The notes under the pieces were generated by a model. That model was not told the origin of the DNA, ran no database searches, and was given only the letters and a program-made list of their open reading frames with translations. The translations under genes were made by a program, and so were the position numbers. DNA of 47,272 nucleotides from Bacteroidales bacterium (GTDB taxonomy: Bacteria > Bacteroidota > Bacteroidia > Bacteroidales > UBA6680): the NCBI GenBank assembly GCA_025210735.1, contig JAOARD010000040.1, positions 91,347-138,618 of the forward strand, written 5' to 3'. Each line of letters starts with the position of its first letter. The stretch's first letter is position 1. Below, in pieces: positions 17,101 to 26,188 of this stretch.

Positions 17101-17108
17101 TATTTTTG
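17101..17108 (+). promoter_or_regulatory. Possible -7 box of serS
   Basis: TATTTTTG fits TAnnTTTG 37 bp before the serS start. The nearest TTTG (17084-17087) is too close, so the upstream element is not supported. Confidence 0.4.
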
Positions 17109-17145
17109 AGTTTGAAAATAGTGTAAATATATATAAGCAACAGAT

Positions 17146-18420
17146 ATGCTGACTCTTAAACAAATTCAGGATAATCCACAAGAGGTTATCGAAAGACTTA
17201 AGATTAAGAACTACAACGTAGAGGAATTAGTAAATAATATACTAGATAAAGATAATACTCGCAGAAGTATTCAACAGCAGTTGGATTCCGGACTTTCAGA
17301 GATGAACACAATATCAAAAAGTATTGGTATGTTGTTTAAAGAAGGAAAGGTAGAGGAAGCTAATGCTCAAAAGAAAAAAACTGCGGAGATTAAAGAGCGC
17401 AATAATGAGCTAAATGATAAGTTGTCTGCAGCAGCAAATGAACTACAGGAGCTATTAGTTCAGCTTCCAAATATACCACATGATTCTGTTCCTGCCGGAA
17501 AATCTGATGCGGATAATGTAGTTATACGCGATTCTGGTGAATTTGCAGCATTAGAGGGCGATGTGTTGCCACATTGGGATCTTGTAAAGAGACACGATAT
17601 TATTGATTTTGAGCTTGGAACAAAACTTACAGGAGCAGGATTTCCTGTCTACAAAGGAAAAGGAGCTAGATTACAGCGTGCACTTATTAGTTTCTTCCTT
17701 GACGAAGCTCAAAAAGCTGGATATACAGAGGTTATGCCTCCGTTAATGGTAAATGAGGATTCGGGTTTTGGAACTGGTCAGTTACCTGATAAAGAGGGGC
17801 AGATGTATCATATTACAGAGGATAACCTTTATTTGATACCAACTGCAGAGGTACCTGTAACCAATATATTCAGAGATGTTATTCTTGATGGTAAAGACTT
17901 ACCTGTAAAATATACAGCTTACACACCATGTTTCAGACGCGAAGCAGGATCGTACGGAAAAGATGTGAGAGGACTTAATCGTCTTCACCAGTTTGATAAG
18001 GTAGAGATTGTTCAGGTATCGCATCCTGATAAATCGTATGAAACTCTTGATTCAATGGTAGAATATGTTGAGGGAATGATTCAGAAACTTGATTTGCCTT
18101 ATAGAGTACTTAGATTATGTGGAGGAGACTTAAGTTTTACATCGGCACTTACATTCGACTTTGAAGTGTATTCTAAAGCTCAGGAGAAGTGGCTTGAGGT
18201 GAGTTCTGTATCTAATTTTGAGACATATCAGGCAAACAGATTGAAACTCAGATTCAGAGAAGAGGGTAGTAAAAAACCTGTTCTTGCACATACGCTTAAT
18301 GGTAGTGCATTGGCGTTACCACGTATTCTTGCAGCAATATTAGAGAACTACCAGACTGATAAAGGTATTAAAGTTCCTGATGCATTGGTTGGTTATACAG
18401 GGTTTGAGTATATAGATTAA
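17146..18420 (+). CDS. serS: Seryl-tRNA synthetase
   Basis: A 424-residue class II synthetase that charges tRNA-Ser. The first 110 residues form the coiled-coil tRNA-binding arm (NTRRSIQQQLDSGLSEMNTI, then EERNNELNDKL-like heptads). The catalytic core follows, with motif 2 CFRREAGSYGKDVRGLNRLH and motif 3 ending in NGSALALPRILAAILENYQ. The length matches the family norm. It is probably monocistronic, between the rpmA terminator and its own. Confidence 0.98.
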   Translation: MLTLKQIQDNPQEVIERLKIKNYNVEELVNNILDKDNTRRSIQQQLDSGLSEMNTISKSIGMLFKEGKVEEANAQKKKTAEIKERNNELNDKLSAAANELQELLVQLPNIPHDSVPAGKSDADNVVIRDSGEFAALEGDVLPHWDLVKRHDIIDFELGTKLTGAGFPVYKGKGARLQRALISFFLDEAQKAGYTEVMPPLMVNEDSGFGTGQLPDKEGQMYHITEDNLYLIPTAEVPVTNIFRDVILDGKDLPVKYTAYTPCFRREAGSYGKDVRGLNRLHQFDKVEIVQVSHPDKSYETLDSMVEYVEGMIQKLDLPYRVLRLCGGDLSFTSALTFDFEVYSKAQEKWLEVSSVSNFETYQANRLKLRFREEGSKKPVLAHTLNGSALALPRILAAILENYQTDKGIKVPDALVGYTGFEYID

Positions 18421-18445
18421 TATTATTAATTATTTGTATATTGTC

Positions 18446-18470
18446 AGGAGGCTAATGGCCTCCTTTTTTA
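18446..18470 (+). terminator. Intrinsic terminator after serS
   Basis: AGGAGGC (18446-18452) pairs with GCCTCCT (18458-18464), with a 5-nt loop, followed by a T run. Confidence 0.9.
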
Positions 18471-18537
18471 TATATATAAATTGAATAAGATAAGGTATGC
18501 GGTTTTATCATTGCGCATAAATACAAATTATAACCAT

Positions 18538-18837
18538 ATGGATAATATAGTAAGTACAACGTTTTTTATTGTTGAGAGTGTTGCAGATAAGTGGGTTGAC
18601 TGGATGAAGAGTAATTGTATTTCGGATCTTGAAGATCGTTTTGGTACAGTGCTTCTTAATAAAGTTATTGGGGGAGAGCAGAATGGAGGAGTTTCATTCT
18701 CGTTGCTTGTTATGTTAAATAGTAAAGATGCGCAGGATGAGTTTGTAAACTATTTTGAAGATACATATACACCTGCTATTAATAAAATGTTTCCTGAAAT
18801 GGTGTATCCGTTCAGAGTATTTCTTGAAAGGGTATAG
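18538..18837 (+). CDS. DUF4286 family protein
   Basis: I start this gene at ATG 18538 (99 residues) and not at the in-frame TTG 18481, because conserved sequence begins with DNIVSTTFFIVESVADKW. The pattern WVDWMKSNCISDL, then VLLNKVIGGEQNGGVSFSLLVML, then FVNYFEDTYTPAINKMFPEMVYPFRVFLERV fits the DUF4286 family, a ferredoxin-like small protein common in Bacteroidota with no known function. It is 22 nt upstream of the EamA transporter and may be co-transcribed with it. Confidence 0.75.
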   Translation: MDNIVSTTFFIVESVADKWVDWMKSNCISDLEDRFGTVLLNKVIGGEQNGGVSFSLLVMLNSKDAQDEFVNYFEDTYTPAINKMFPEMVYPFRVFLERV

Positions 18838-18859
18838 AGTTTCTTTTTATCTTAAATAG

Positions 18860-19732
18860 ATGAGCAAAAGAGCAATTATATTAGGACTTATAGCAATACT
18901 GTTTTGGTCAACTGCGGCAACTGCGTTTAAGTTGGCGCTAAATGAGTTGCATTATGTACAGGTATTGCTTGTTGCCTCAGTTGTATCGTTTATTGCTTTA
19001 ACCGTAATAGTAATTGTTAAGGGTAAATATAAAGATCTTTTTAACCGTAAATGCATGCTAAATGGAATAGTATCAGGTTTGTTAAATCCATTTGGATACT
19101 ATTTGGTGCTGTTTAAAGCGTATACATTAATACCAGCTCAGGTTGCGCAACCACTTAACTTTATATGGCCTATAATGTTGGTGTTGCTTTCTGCAATAGT
19201 GTTTAAAGAGAAGATAGGTGTAAAAAGTATAATTGCTTTATTAATAAGTTTCTCCGGTGTGTTTATAATATCATCGCAGGGTAGTTTTGGTAGCCTTGCT
19301 GGAGCAAATTTACTTGGAGTGTTACTTGCAGTTGGTAGCTCACTTATATGGGCATCGTACTGGATATGGAACATGAAACATGATGGTAATGAGCTGATAA
19401 AATTATTTTACGGATTTTTATATGGCGCCGTTTTTATAACAATTGTGTATTTGTTTTTAGATATGGAAAGTTCCTGGTCATTTAAAGGTGTTGCGTATTC
19501 TGTATATATTGGTCTGTTTGAGATGGGGATAACATTTGCATTATGGTTAACAGCACTAACTATTGCCGGAACGGCAAAACAATTAGGTAATCTTGTATAT
19601 TTGGTGCCATTTTTGTCGTTAGTATTTATATGGATAGTGTTAAAAGAGAAAATAATGTATACAACATATATAGGTCTGGTAGTTATTATTAGTGGTATAA
19701 TACTGCAACGATATAAGTTAAAGGGAGAGTGA
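18860..19732 (+). CDS. EamA/DMT-family transporter
   Basis: This 290-residue inner-membrane protein has ten hydrophobic helices in two halves, each an EamA domain. Typical features are the N-terminal FWSTAATAFKLAL, AQPLNFIWPIMLVLLSAIVFKEKI at the end of the first half and YLVPFLSLVFIWIVLKEKI at the end of the second. Such proteins export amino acids or small metabolites, and this one's cargo cannot be told. It follows the DUF4286 gene closely. Confidence 0.88.
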   Translation: MSKRAIILGLIAILFWSTAATAFKLALNELHYVQVLLVASVVSFIALTVIVIVKGKYKDLFNRKCMLNGIVSGLLNPFGYYLVLFKAYTLIPAQVAQPLNFIWPIMLVLLSAIVFKEKIGVKSIIALLISFSGVFIISSQGSFGSLAGANLLGVLLAVGSSLIWASYWIWNMKHDGNELIKLFYGFLYGAVFITIVYLFLDMESSWSFKGVAYSVYIGLFEMGITFALWLTALTIAGTAKQLGNLVYLVPFLSLVFIWIVLKEKIMYTTYIGLVVIISGIILQRYKLKGE

Positions 19733-19780
19733 GTATATTGCTATTTATTAAATATTTAAAGATTCGAGAAACTATTTGGA

Positions 19781-19880
19781 TATGAAACGAAGCATGAGAA
19801 AAAGTTTTCACATACACTAGAATGATTAATTATGCGAGTTCCATACGACCTATTAAAAACAAATTTAGACATATGAAATT
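19781..19880 (+). repeat. Leader repeat copy R1 (before the S41 protease gene)
   Basis: A ~100-bp segment that closely matches the reverse complement of 29771-29870. The last 34 bp (19847-19880) are identical to that copy and run through the start codon at 19873. It contains TGAAACGAAGCATGAG at its left end and an imperfect hairpin (TGAGAA with TTTTCA). Confidence 0.85.
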
Positions 19881-21132
19881 TAGATTGTTATTTGGGTTTG
19901 TTCTGTTTTCTGTACTCCTGTTTACCTCTTGTGAAATTGAGGAAGTTCTGGATGCTGATAGTAGTGCAAATGTTCAGCTATATAACCTCATGAAAGAGGA
20001 ATATTTGTGGTACGATAAAGTTCCTGATGTTGATCCGTTGAGTTATTCGTCACCTTATAAGCTTATGACGCACCTGCGTTATGATCAGATTGATAAATGG
20101 AGCTTTGTGATGGGATTGACAGATTATAATATGTTGATGGAGAACAGTAGTTATGTGGGGTACGGATTTGGAATTGCGCGTAATAGTGATGGAAAATTCT
20201 ATGTGTCGTTAATATTTAAAAATTCACCGGCATATCCTGATGGTGTTCGCAGAGGATGGCAGATTACTCATATTAATGATACACAACTGAGTTCAAGTTC
20301 TAATATAAACTCCTTGTTAGGTGAGAATAAAGCTGGTGTAAGTAATAAGTTTGGCTTTAAAAAGCCTGATGGAGAGGTGTTCAGTAATACTTATATAAAA
20401 AGAGACATTGTTATGAACACTATTGTTTATGATAATATATACACGGTAAATAATAATAAAATTGGATACTTTGTTTTTCACGAGTTTCTGAAGCAGAGTG
20501 AGTCTGAATTGGAAGAGGTTTTTGTAAAATTTAAAGCCGCAGGTATTACAAGCCTTATTGTTGATCTGAGATATAATGGAGGAGGATCTTTGGCGATTGC
20601 AGAGAAACTGGCAAACTTAATTGCCGGAGCAAATCATAGCGAAAAGATTTTTGGTAAACTAATGCATAATGATAAAAATCGTGATAAAGACTCAAAAATA
20701 TTAATAAGCAAAGATGTAAATTCTCTTAATCTGGAGAAGGTGGTATTTATAACCTCAGGGTCTTCGGCTTCAGCAAGTGAGGTGTTGATAAACGGGCTTA
20801 AGCCTTTAATGCCAGTAACGTTAATTGGAGAAAAAACGCATGGAAAACCTGTAGGTATGTATGTTTATCAGTTTGAAAATTATGTATTTGCACCAGTATG
20901 TTTTAAGATGGTGAATAAAGATGATATGGGAGACTTCTTTTCAGGATTACCTGTTAACTATGAAGTATTTGATAATGTAGAGAGAGACTTTGGCGATCTG
21001 GAAGAAGCAAGACTTAAGGCAGCAATTGAGTTTATTAGAACCGGAAGCGTTGAATCTGGTAGGGTTATTGGTAAAGATTGTATGTACTATCCAGATTATT
21101 CAGGAACTAATATGATGGTTGTTGAGAAGTAG
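19873..21132 (+). CDS. S41-family (C-terminal processing-like) protease, lipoprotein
   Basis: The start at ATG 19873 is preferred to the in-frame ATG 19822 because it gives a clean lipoprotein signal, MKFRLLFGFVLFSVLLFTSC, with lipobox FTSC. The mature part begins with an S41 N-terminal helical segment (NLMKEEYLWYDKVPDVDPL), then a PDZ-like domain (FKNSPAYPDGVRRGWQITHI), then the protease core: DLRYNGGGSL, Ser300 in SSASASEV and Lys325 in EKTHGKPVG, matching the Ser-Lys dyad of Tsp/CtpA with the expected 25-residue spacing. It should act in the periplasm or at the outer membrane. Its whole leader is repeat R1, shared with a distant envelope gene. Confidence 0.92.
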   Translation: MKFRLLFGFVLFSVLLFTSCEIEEVLDADSSANVQLYNLMKEEYLWYDKVPDVDPLSYSSPYKLMTHLRYDQIDKWSFVMGLTDYNMLMENSSYVGYGFGIARNSDGKFYVSLIFKNSPAYPDGVRRGWQITHINDTQLSSSSNINSLLGENKAGVSNKFGFKKPDGEVFSNTYIKRDIVMNTIVYDNIYTVNNNKIGYFVFHEFLKQSESELEEVFVKFKAAGITSLIVDLRYNGGGSLAIAEKLANLIAGANHSEKIFGKLMHNDKNRDKDSKILISKDVNSLNLEKVVFITSGSSASASEVLINGLKPLMPVTLIGEKTHGKPVGMYVYQFENYVFAPVCFKMVNKDDMGDFFSGLPVNYEVFDNVERDFGDLEEARLKAAIEFIRTGSVESGRVIGKDCMYYPDYSGTNMMVVEK

Positions 21133-21134
21133 TC

Positions 21135-21198
21135 TGTGAAACTAAACATGATTAATGAATTTACATGCATACGAGAATGATAATAAATGCAAGTTCCG
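21135..21198 (+). repeat. Leader repeat copy R2 (before ruvC), divergent
   Basis: It aligns with the first two thirds of R1: TGTGAAACTAAACATGATTA, then a CATACGAGAATGAT-like stretch and ATGCAAGTTCC. It begins 2 bp after the S41 stop codon and lacks the conserved 34-bp tail. It contains a small hairpin GCAAG-TTCCGT-CTTGC. Confidence 0.55.
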
Positions 21199-21228
21199 TC
21201 TTGCAAAAGAGAAGAAAACTATAACCGG

Positions 21229-21777
21229 ATGAAAGAGACAATAATATTGGGAATTGATCCGGGAACGGCAATAATGGGGTATGGTATTATTAAAGTTGTA
21301 GGAAAGAAAATGGAACTTGTTGTTTTTGGAAATATAGACCTGACAAAGTACAAGGATCATTACCTTAAATTGCAGAAGATATTTTTTAAGGTTGGTCATC
21401 TTATAGATAATTATCATCCTGATGAGATGGCAATTGAGGCTCCTTTTTTTGGTAAGAATGTCCAGAGTATGCTTAAGTTAGGTAGAGCTCAGGGAGTTGC
21501 TATGTCGGCTGCACTTACAAGAGATATTCCTATAACAGAATATGCTCCGCTTAAAATTAAACAATCGATAACCGGAAGCGGAAGTGCATCAAAGGAGCAA
21601 GTGGCTGCGATGTTGCAACGTATGCTTAAATTTGCAGAAATGCCTAAAAATCTTGATGCCACAGACGGGCTGGCAGCAGCAGTATGTCATTTTTACCAAA
21701 AAAGTAACCCGTTGACTTCTAGTGGAGGTAGTAGTTGGAAGGAGTTTATAAGCAGAAATCCTGACAGGGTTAAATAA
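21229..21777 (+). CDS. ruvC: Crossover junction endodeoxyribonuclease RuvC
   Basis: I start at ATG 21229, since the family begins [20 protein letters not shown]; the in-frame ATG 21187 would add 14 unrelated residues inside repeat R2. The enzyme (182 residues) resolves Holliday junctions with RuvAB. The acidic residues are seen as Asp10 (GIDPGT), Glu70 (MAIEAPFF) and the C-terminal [11 protein letters not shown] pair. [15 protein letters not shown] is the DNA-binding segment. Confidence 0.96.
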   Translation: MKETIILGIDPGTAIMGYGIIKVVGKKMELVVFGNIDLTKYKDHYLKLQKIFFKVGHLIDNYHPDEMAIEAPFFGKNVQSMLKLGRAQGVAMSAALTRDIPITEYAPLKIKQSITGSGSASKEQVAAMLQRMLKFAEMPKNLDATDGLAAAVCHFYQKSNPLTSSGGSSWKEFISRNPDRVK

Positions 21778-21859
21778 ATGGCATAACAATTGTGCGTAAA
21801 TTATTATTACTATTAGGCCTTAAGATCAATATATCTGCCTAATCAAGTAAATATTTTAG

Positions 21860-21867
21860 TACCTTTG
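21860..21867 (+). promoter_or_regulatory. -7 box before the small membrane protein and mutL
   Basis: TACCTTTG matches exactly, 26 bp before the start at 21893. No clear TTG is found 19-21 bp upstream. Confidence 0.55.
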
Positions 21868-21892
21868 AAAGGTAAAGCAAAGGATTTATATT

Positions 21893-22186
21893 ATGGCAGG
21901 AGGATTTGTTAAACTACCCAAAAATAAAGGCTTTGATTTTAGCCCGAGATACTATAATGAGCAGAAGGAGGCTATGGAGGAGAGGTATGAGCGGATTAAA
22001 GCTGAAATTGAGGAAGAGAAAAAGCTAAAAGAAGATCCTGATTACGAGCATAGATTGAGAGGTCAGATGCGTGGATTATTAAGAGAGCGTCAGAGAGGAA
22101 ACAGACGATCTACATTGCGTCTTCTGATAATCTTACTAGCCCTACTGGCTTTATGTTATTATTTTTTTATTAAAGGTTTACTCTAG
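21893..22186 (+). CDS. Small conserved membrane protein between ruvC and mutL
   Basis: A 97-residue protein with FDFSPRYYNEQKEAMEERYE near the N terminus, a strongly charged coiled-coil middle (KAEIEEEKKLKEDPDYEHRL), a basic patch (RERQRGNRRS) and one C-terminal membrane helix (LLIILLALLALCYYFFIKGL). The basic patch before the helix predicts that the N-terminal part is cytoplasmic, as a tail-anchored protein. No function is known. It sits 3 nt before mutL and is probably co-transcribed with it. Confidence 0.8.
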   Translation: MAGGFVKLPKNKGFDFSPRYYNEQKEAMEERYERIKAEIEEEKKLKEDPDYEHRLRGQMRGLLRERQRGNRRSTLRLLIILLALLALCYYFFIKGLL

Positions 22187-22189
22187 AGT

Positions 22190-24091
22190 ATGTCAGATAC
22201 AATACAGTTACTGCCTGACCATGTAGCAAATCAGATAGCTGCAGGTGAGGTTATTCAACGCCCAGCATCAGTTATTAAAGAGTTGATAGAGAATTCAATT
22301 GATGCAGGAGCTGATGATATACATATTATACTTAAGGATGCAGGAAAGACCCTGATAAAGGTTGTAGATAATGGTTGTGGAATGTCACCAACAGATGCAA
22401 GAATCTGTTTTGAGAGACATGCTACATCAAAGCTTAAATCTGCAGAGGATCTTTTTAATATATGTACAAAGGGATTCAGAGGAGAGGCTTTGGCCTCTAT
22501 TGCAGCAATTGCTGAAGTGGAACTACTTACCAGAAGAGCAATAGATGAGGTAGGTACACGAATTCTTATGAGAGGATCAAAGGTTGAAGTACAGGAACCG
22601 ACTCAGACATCGGTAGGAACTGTTTTTTCAATCAACAATCTCTTTTATAATGTTCCTGCACGCAGAAAATTTCTTAAGAGCAACTCAACAGAAATAAAGC
22701 ATATTGTTAATGAGATTCAGCGTGTTGCTTTGGCTCATAGCGATATCACATTCAAGATAAAACATAACGATACCCTTATACTTCAGCTTGATGCTGCAAA
22801 TACAAGACAGAGGTTAGTAAACCTTTTTGGTAAAGGAATTAACTCTCAGTTAATTGATATTAATGTAGATACATCAATGGCTAATATAAAGGGGTATATA
22901 TGTAAACCTGAGCATTCCAAGAAAACATTTGGAGAACAGTTTTTCTTTGTAAATGGCAGGTTTATGAAACACCCTTACTTTCATAAAGCGGTTACATTGG
23001 CATATGATCAGCTGTTGGGTAAAGATCAGATACCTAGTTACTTTATATTCTTTGAAGTTGAGCCATCTGCAATAGATGTTAATATTCATCCAACCAAAAC
23101 AGAGATAAAGTTCGAGGATGAACCTGCAATATGGCAGATTATTCAGGCTAGTATAAGAGAGTCACTTGGTAAGTTCAATATTGTTCCTTCAATTGATTTT
23201 GATACAGATGGAATTATTGATATACCTGTAGCCACAACAGAAAAAGATGTTGCTGCACCTCAGATTGAGGTAAATCCGTTTTTTAACCCGTTTGAAGAGG
23301 AGAAGAGGGAAACGCGCAGTTCATTTAAATCGTCGATGGGACAAGGTAGTGGATACAAAAAATCTGATGCCGGACTATCTAATTGGGGAAGCATGTACGA
23401 AGGAATTGATAATATAGAACCTGTTGAACAACAGCCAACAGAACATACGGAACCTGCTGCAACAACAAATATTAAAAGTAGTATGGCTCAGGTATCGCAG
23501 TCTGGTGTTGAATTTAACGAAGAGACTCTGCAAAAAAAGTATCTGCAGATAAAAGGAAAATATATAGCAACCCCTGTAAAGTCGGGTCTTATGTTAATTG
23601 ACCAGCACAGAGCGCATACGCGTATATTATACGATAAATTTGTTGCAAACAGCAATGGCGGATCTGGTCATTCACAGCTATCTATGTTTCCAAAGAAGGT
23701 TGAACTAAACCTTCTGGATTATCAACTTATACTCTCTATGTCGGAGGAATTGGCAGCTCTTGGTTTTGAGATATCAGACCTGGGGTCAAATACAATATCA
23801 CTTAATAGCTATCCAGCAGAGTGTGAAGATATAGAGGCAACAGAGATAATTCAGACGATATTACTCGACTTTAAAGAGGGTGCACTTGATATAAAAGAGT
23901 ATATAAACGACAAATTATACCTATCGCTGGCAAGAACAGCTGCTATAAAATACGGGAAAGCATTAGATGTAAGAGAAATGCGTCAGATTGTGGATGAGCT
24001 TTTTGTGTCAACAATTCCGAATATGACACCAGACAATAAAAGCATTATTCATATCGTATCATTAGACGATCTGGCTGAGATGTTTAATTAA
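22190..24091 (+). CDS. mutL: DNA mismatch repair protein MutL
   Basis: This 633-residue protein starts with the GHKL ATPase: QIAAGEVIQRPASVIKELIE, NSIDAGAD, DNGCGM, and GFRGEALASIAAI. The second domain (ribosomal S5 fold) carries FFVNGRFMKHPYFHKA and NIHPTKTEIKF. A low-complexity linker (about residues 360-440) leads to the dimerisation domain. The endonuclease motif DQHA(X)2E(X)4E of nicking MutL proteins is degraded to DQHRAHTRILYD, lacking both glutamates, so this protein probably couples MutS to other factors and does not nick itself. No mutH is in the window. Confidence 0.96.
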   Translation: MSDTIQLLPDHVANQIAAGEVIQRPASVIKELIENSIDAGADDIHIILKDAGKTLIKVVDNGCGMSPTDARICFERHATSKLKSAEDLFNICTKGFRGEALASIAAIAEVELLTRRAIDEVGTRILMRGSKVEVQEPTQTSVGTVFSINNLFYNVPARRKFLKSNSTEIKHIVNEIQRVALAHSDITFKIKHNDTLILQLDAANTRQRLVNLFGKGINSQLIDINVDTSMANIKGYICKPEHSKKTFGEQFFFVNGRFMKHPYFHKAVTLAYDQLLGKDQIPSYFIFFEVEPSAIDVNIHPTKTEIKFEDEPAIWQIIQASIRESLGKFNIVPSIDFDTDGIIDIPVATTEKDVAAPQIEVNPFFNPFEEEKRETRSSFKSSMGQGSGYKKSDAGLSNWGSMYEGIDNIEPVEQQPTEHTEPAATTNIKSSMAQVSQSGVEFNEETLQKKYLQIKGKYIATPVKSGLMLIDQHRAHTRILYDKFVANSNGGSGHSQLSMFPKKVELNLLDYQLILSMSEELAALGFEISDLGSNTISLNSYPAECEDIEATEIIQTILLDFKEGALDIKEYINDKLYLSLARTAAIKYGKALDVREMRQIVDELFVSTIPNMTPDNKSIIHIVSLDDLAEMFN

Positions 24092-24104
24092 TTTGTGTTT
24101 TAGA

Positions 24105-26120
24105 ATGAGTAGGTTACCATCGTTTATAAAATATATTGCTATACAGTTTGTAAAGCTTACTATGTTGCTATTAATACTGAGACTTGTGTTCTTTCTTACA
24201 ATGTTTCAGCAGGTAGATTCTGCAATGTCAGAGGTGACAAAAGCATGGTATCTTGGTGTAAAGTTCGACATCAGATTGTCTCTTTTACTCCTTATTATAC
24301 CATCGTTATTAGTAACAATATTTTATAAATCTTTTCTCACATCTAAACCTATAAAGTTGGTGCTTAAGATATACATGCTATTAATATACGTAGCTGTGGC
24401 ACTGTTTTATGTGTTTGATTTTGGTCATTACGACTATCTGGCAACACGTCTTAACTCAACAGTAATGAGGTTTGCAGACGATGTAGCAATATCTCTGAAT
24501 ATGATGTGGGAGAGCTATCCGGTAATTTGGGGTGTATTAGCATTAATACTGTTTGTTTTGGCTATTAATTTTATTCTAAATATAGAAAACAAAAAGATAA
24601 GCCCGCAGCCAAAACCTATGAAAAGGGGGGCTTACACAGTTTCAATATTAGTATTGGTGTTGCTTTTTGCCGGAGGTATATATGGCAAATGGTCCTACTT
24701 TCCGTTGCGATGGAGTGAGGCAATGTTTTCTAAGAATGCATCGGTAAATAGTTTTGCATTAAATCCTGTACTATATTTCTACGATAGTTTCAGGTTTAAA
24801 GATCAAACATTTGATGCTGATAAAACACGAAACTATTACGATGTTGTTACAGACCAGATTAATGTTGGAGATACAGATAAAGACAAATTATTATATACAC
24901 GAAATATAAAAGGAACAAACGTTAAGAAACCTAATATTGTTATTGTTCTTTTAGAGTCTGGAGGAGCATCGTTGATGGGATGTTTTGGTAACCCGATGAA
25001 TGCTACACCGAATATTGACTCGTTAGTTGCAGATAGTAAATTATTTAGTAACTTTTTTGTACCTGCGTTTGGTACAGCACGTTCTGTCTGGGCATCGCTT
25101 ACCGGTATACCTGATCTTGCAACAGAGAAAACAGCCTCTCGTAACCCTTTTGTTATTGATCAACGCTTAATATTTGATCAGTTTGAAGGATATGAGCGTC
25201 ATTATATTATTGGAGGAAATGCAAGTTGGGCTAATATCCGTGCTCTGTTTAAGAACAATATCAGAGACCTTAGTATATTCGAAGAGGGAAATTATGGCGA
25301 TGCTTTTGAAGGAGAGAAAGTTGATGTTTGGGGATTGGATGATTACTCATTGATAACAAATGCCGACAAGATATTTGATAATGCAACTGAAAAAGGGAAA
25401 CCGTTTATTGCATTCCTGCAAACAGCTTCTAACCACAGACCTTATACAATAGGAAATCACTCTGGCAACTTTAAGGTAGTTACAGAAGCTGAAACAGATA
25501 TGAAGATGCTGTCAGAATCCGGATTCTTGGGTATAGATCAGTTTAATGCATTAAGGTATCTTGATTATAATATAGGACACATGATTGATCTTGCGAAGAA
25601 GTCAGACTATTATGAGAATACTATATTTATGTTCTTTGGTGATCATAACGCACGTACTTTGGAGTACAACCATATGAAATATGATGAGTTTGCTCTGGGA
25701 CTTAACTATTTACATGTACCATTAATTGTTCATGCACCGGGATATCTTAAACCTGCTGTAGACTCATTACCTGCTTCGTTAATTGATATAATGCCTACTG
25801 CGGCCTCAATGGCAGGTATTGATTATTCAAATTATACTTTGGGTGTTGATCTTAACGATACAACCCTGTATAATAAACGTATTGCCTTTATAAAACCATT
25901 TAAGGATATACCTTATGTTGGTATTATTGATAACAGATACTATATGGAAAAGAATCTTTTAGACAATAAGATATCTGTTTATGATTTGCGATCTGATAAT
26001 ATATCACGAGATATATACAACGAGGATACAAATCGTTGGAAAGTATATAAAGATATGCTGAATGGTTATTATGAAACATCTCTATATATGATGTTTAACA
26101 ACAAAAAGCAATCAGAATAA
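24105..26120 (+). CDS. LTA-synthase-like sulfatase-superfamily membrane phosphotransferase
   Basis: I prefer ATG 24105 (MSRLPSFIKY) over TTG 24093. Five or so N-terminal membrane helices (about residues 1-185) precede a large periplasmic alkaline-phosphatase-fold domain. Key residues follow the LtaS pattern: the metal ligand Glu284 in VLLESGGAS, the nucleophile Thr324 in FGTARSVWASLTG, and the metal-binding FGDHNAR. LtaS polymerises glycerol phosphate in Gram-positives; in Gram-negative bacteria relatives move phosphoglycerol or phosphoethanolamine onto glycans, so the acceptor here is open. The coding region begins 13 nt after mutL. Confidence 0.87.
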   Translation: MSRLPSFIKYIAIQFVKLTMLLLILRLVFFLTMFQQVDSAMSEVTKAWYLGVKFDIRLSLLLLIIPSLLVTIFYKSFLTSKPIKLVLKIYMLLIYVAVALFYVFDFGHYDYLATRLNSTVMRFADDVAISLNMMWESYPVIWGVLALILFVLAINFILNIENKKISPQPKPMKRGAYTVSILVLVLLFAGGIYGKWSYFPLRWSEAMFSKNASVNSFALNPVLYFYDSFRFKDQTFDADKTRNYYDVVTDQINVGDTDKDKLLYTRNIKGTNVKKPNIVIVLLESGGASLMGCFGNPMNATPNIDSLVADSKLFSNFFVPAFGTARSVWASLTGIPDLATEKTASRNPFVIDQRLIFDQFEGYERHYIIGGNASWANIRALFKNNIRDLSIFEEGNYGDAFEGEKVDVWGLDDYSLITNADKIFDNATEKGKPFIAFLQTASNHRPYTIGNHSGNFKVVTEAETDMKMLSESGFLGIDQFNALRYLDYNIGHMIDLAKKSDYYENTIFMFFGDHNARTLEYNHMKYDEFALGLNYLHVPLIVHAPGYLKPAVDSLPASLIDIMPTAASMAGIDYSNYTLGVDLNDTTLYNKRIAFIKPFKDIPYVGIIDNRYYMEKNLLDNKISVYDLRSDNISRDIYNEDTNRWKVYKDMLNGYYETSLYMMFNNKKQSE

Positions 26121-26188
26121 ATAACTCATGAGCAGATATTTCTCTGCTTGATAATACAATATTATTAACCTAATGAGAGATTTTAGTT

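Noticed and set aside
19822..19872. Upstream in-frame ATG extending the S41 protease by 17 residues
   Set aside because: It would bury the lipoprotein signal inside the protein and lies within repeat R1; ATG 19873 gives a proper signal peptide.
26121..26188. Terminator between the LTA-synthase-like gene and the first rhomboid
   Set aside because: GAGCAGA/TCTGCTT can pair but no T tract follows; not convincing.
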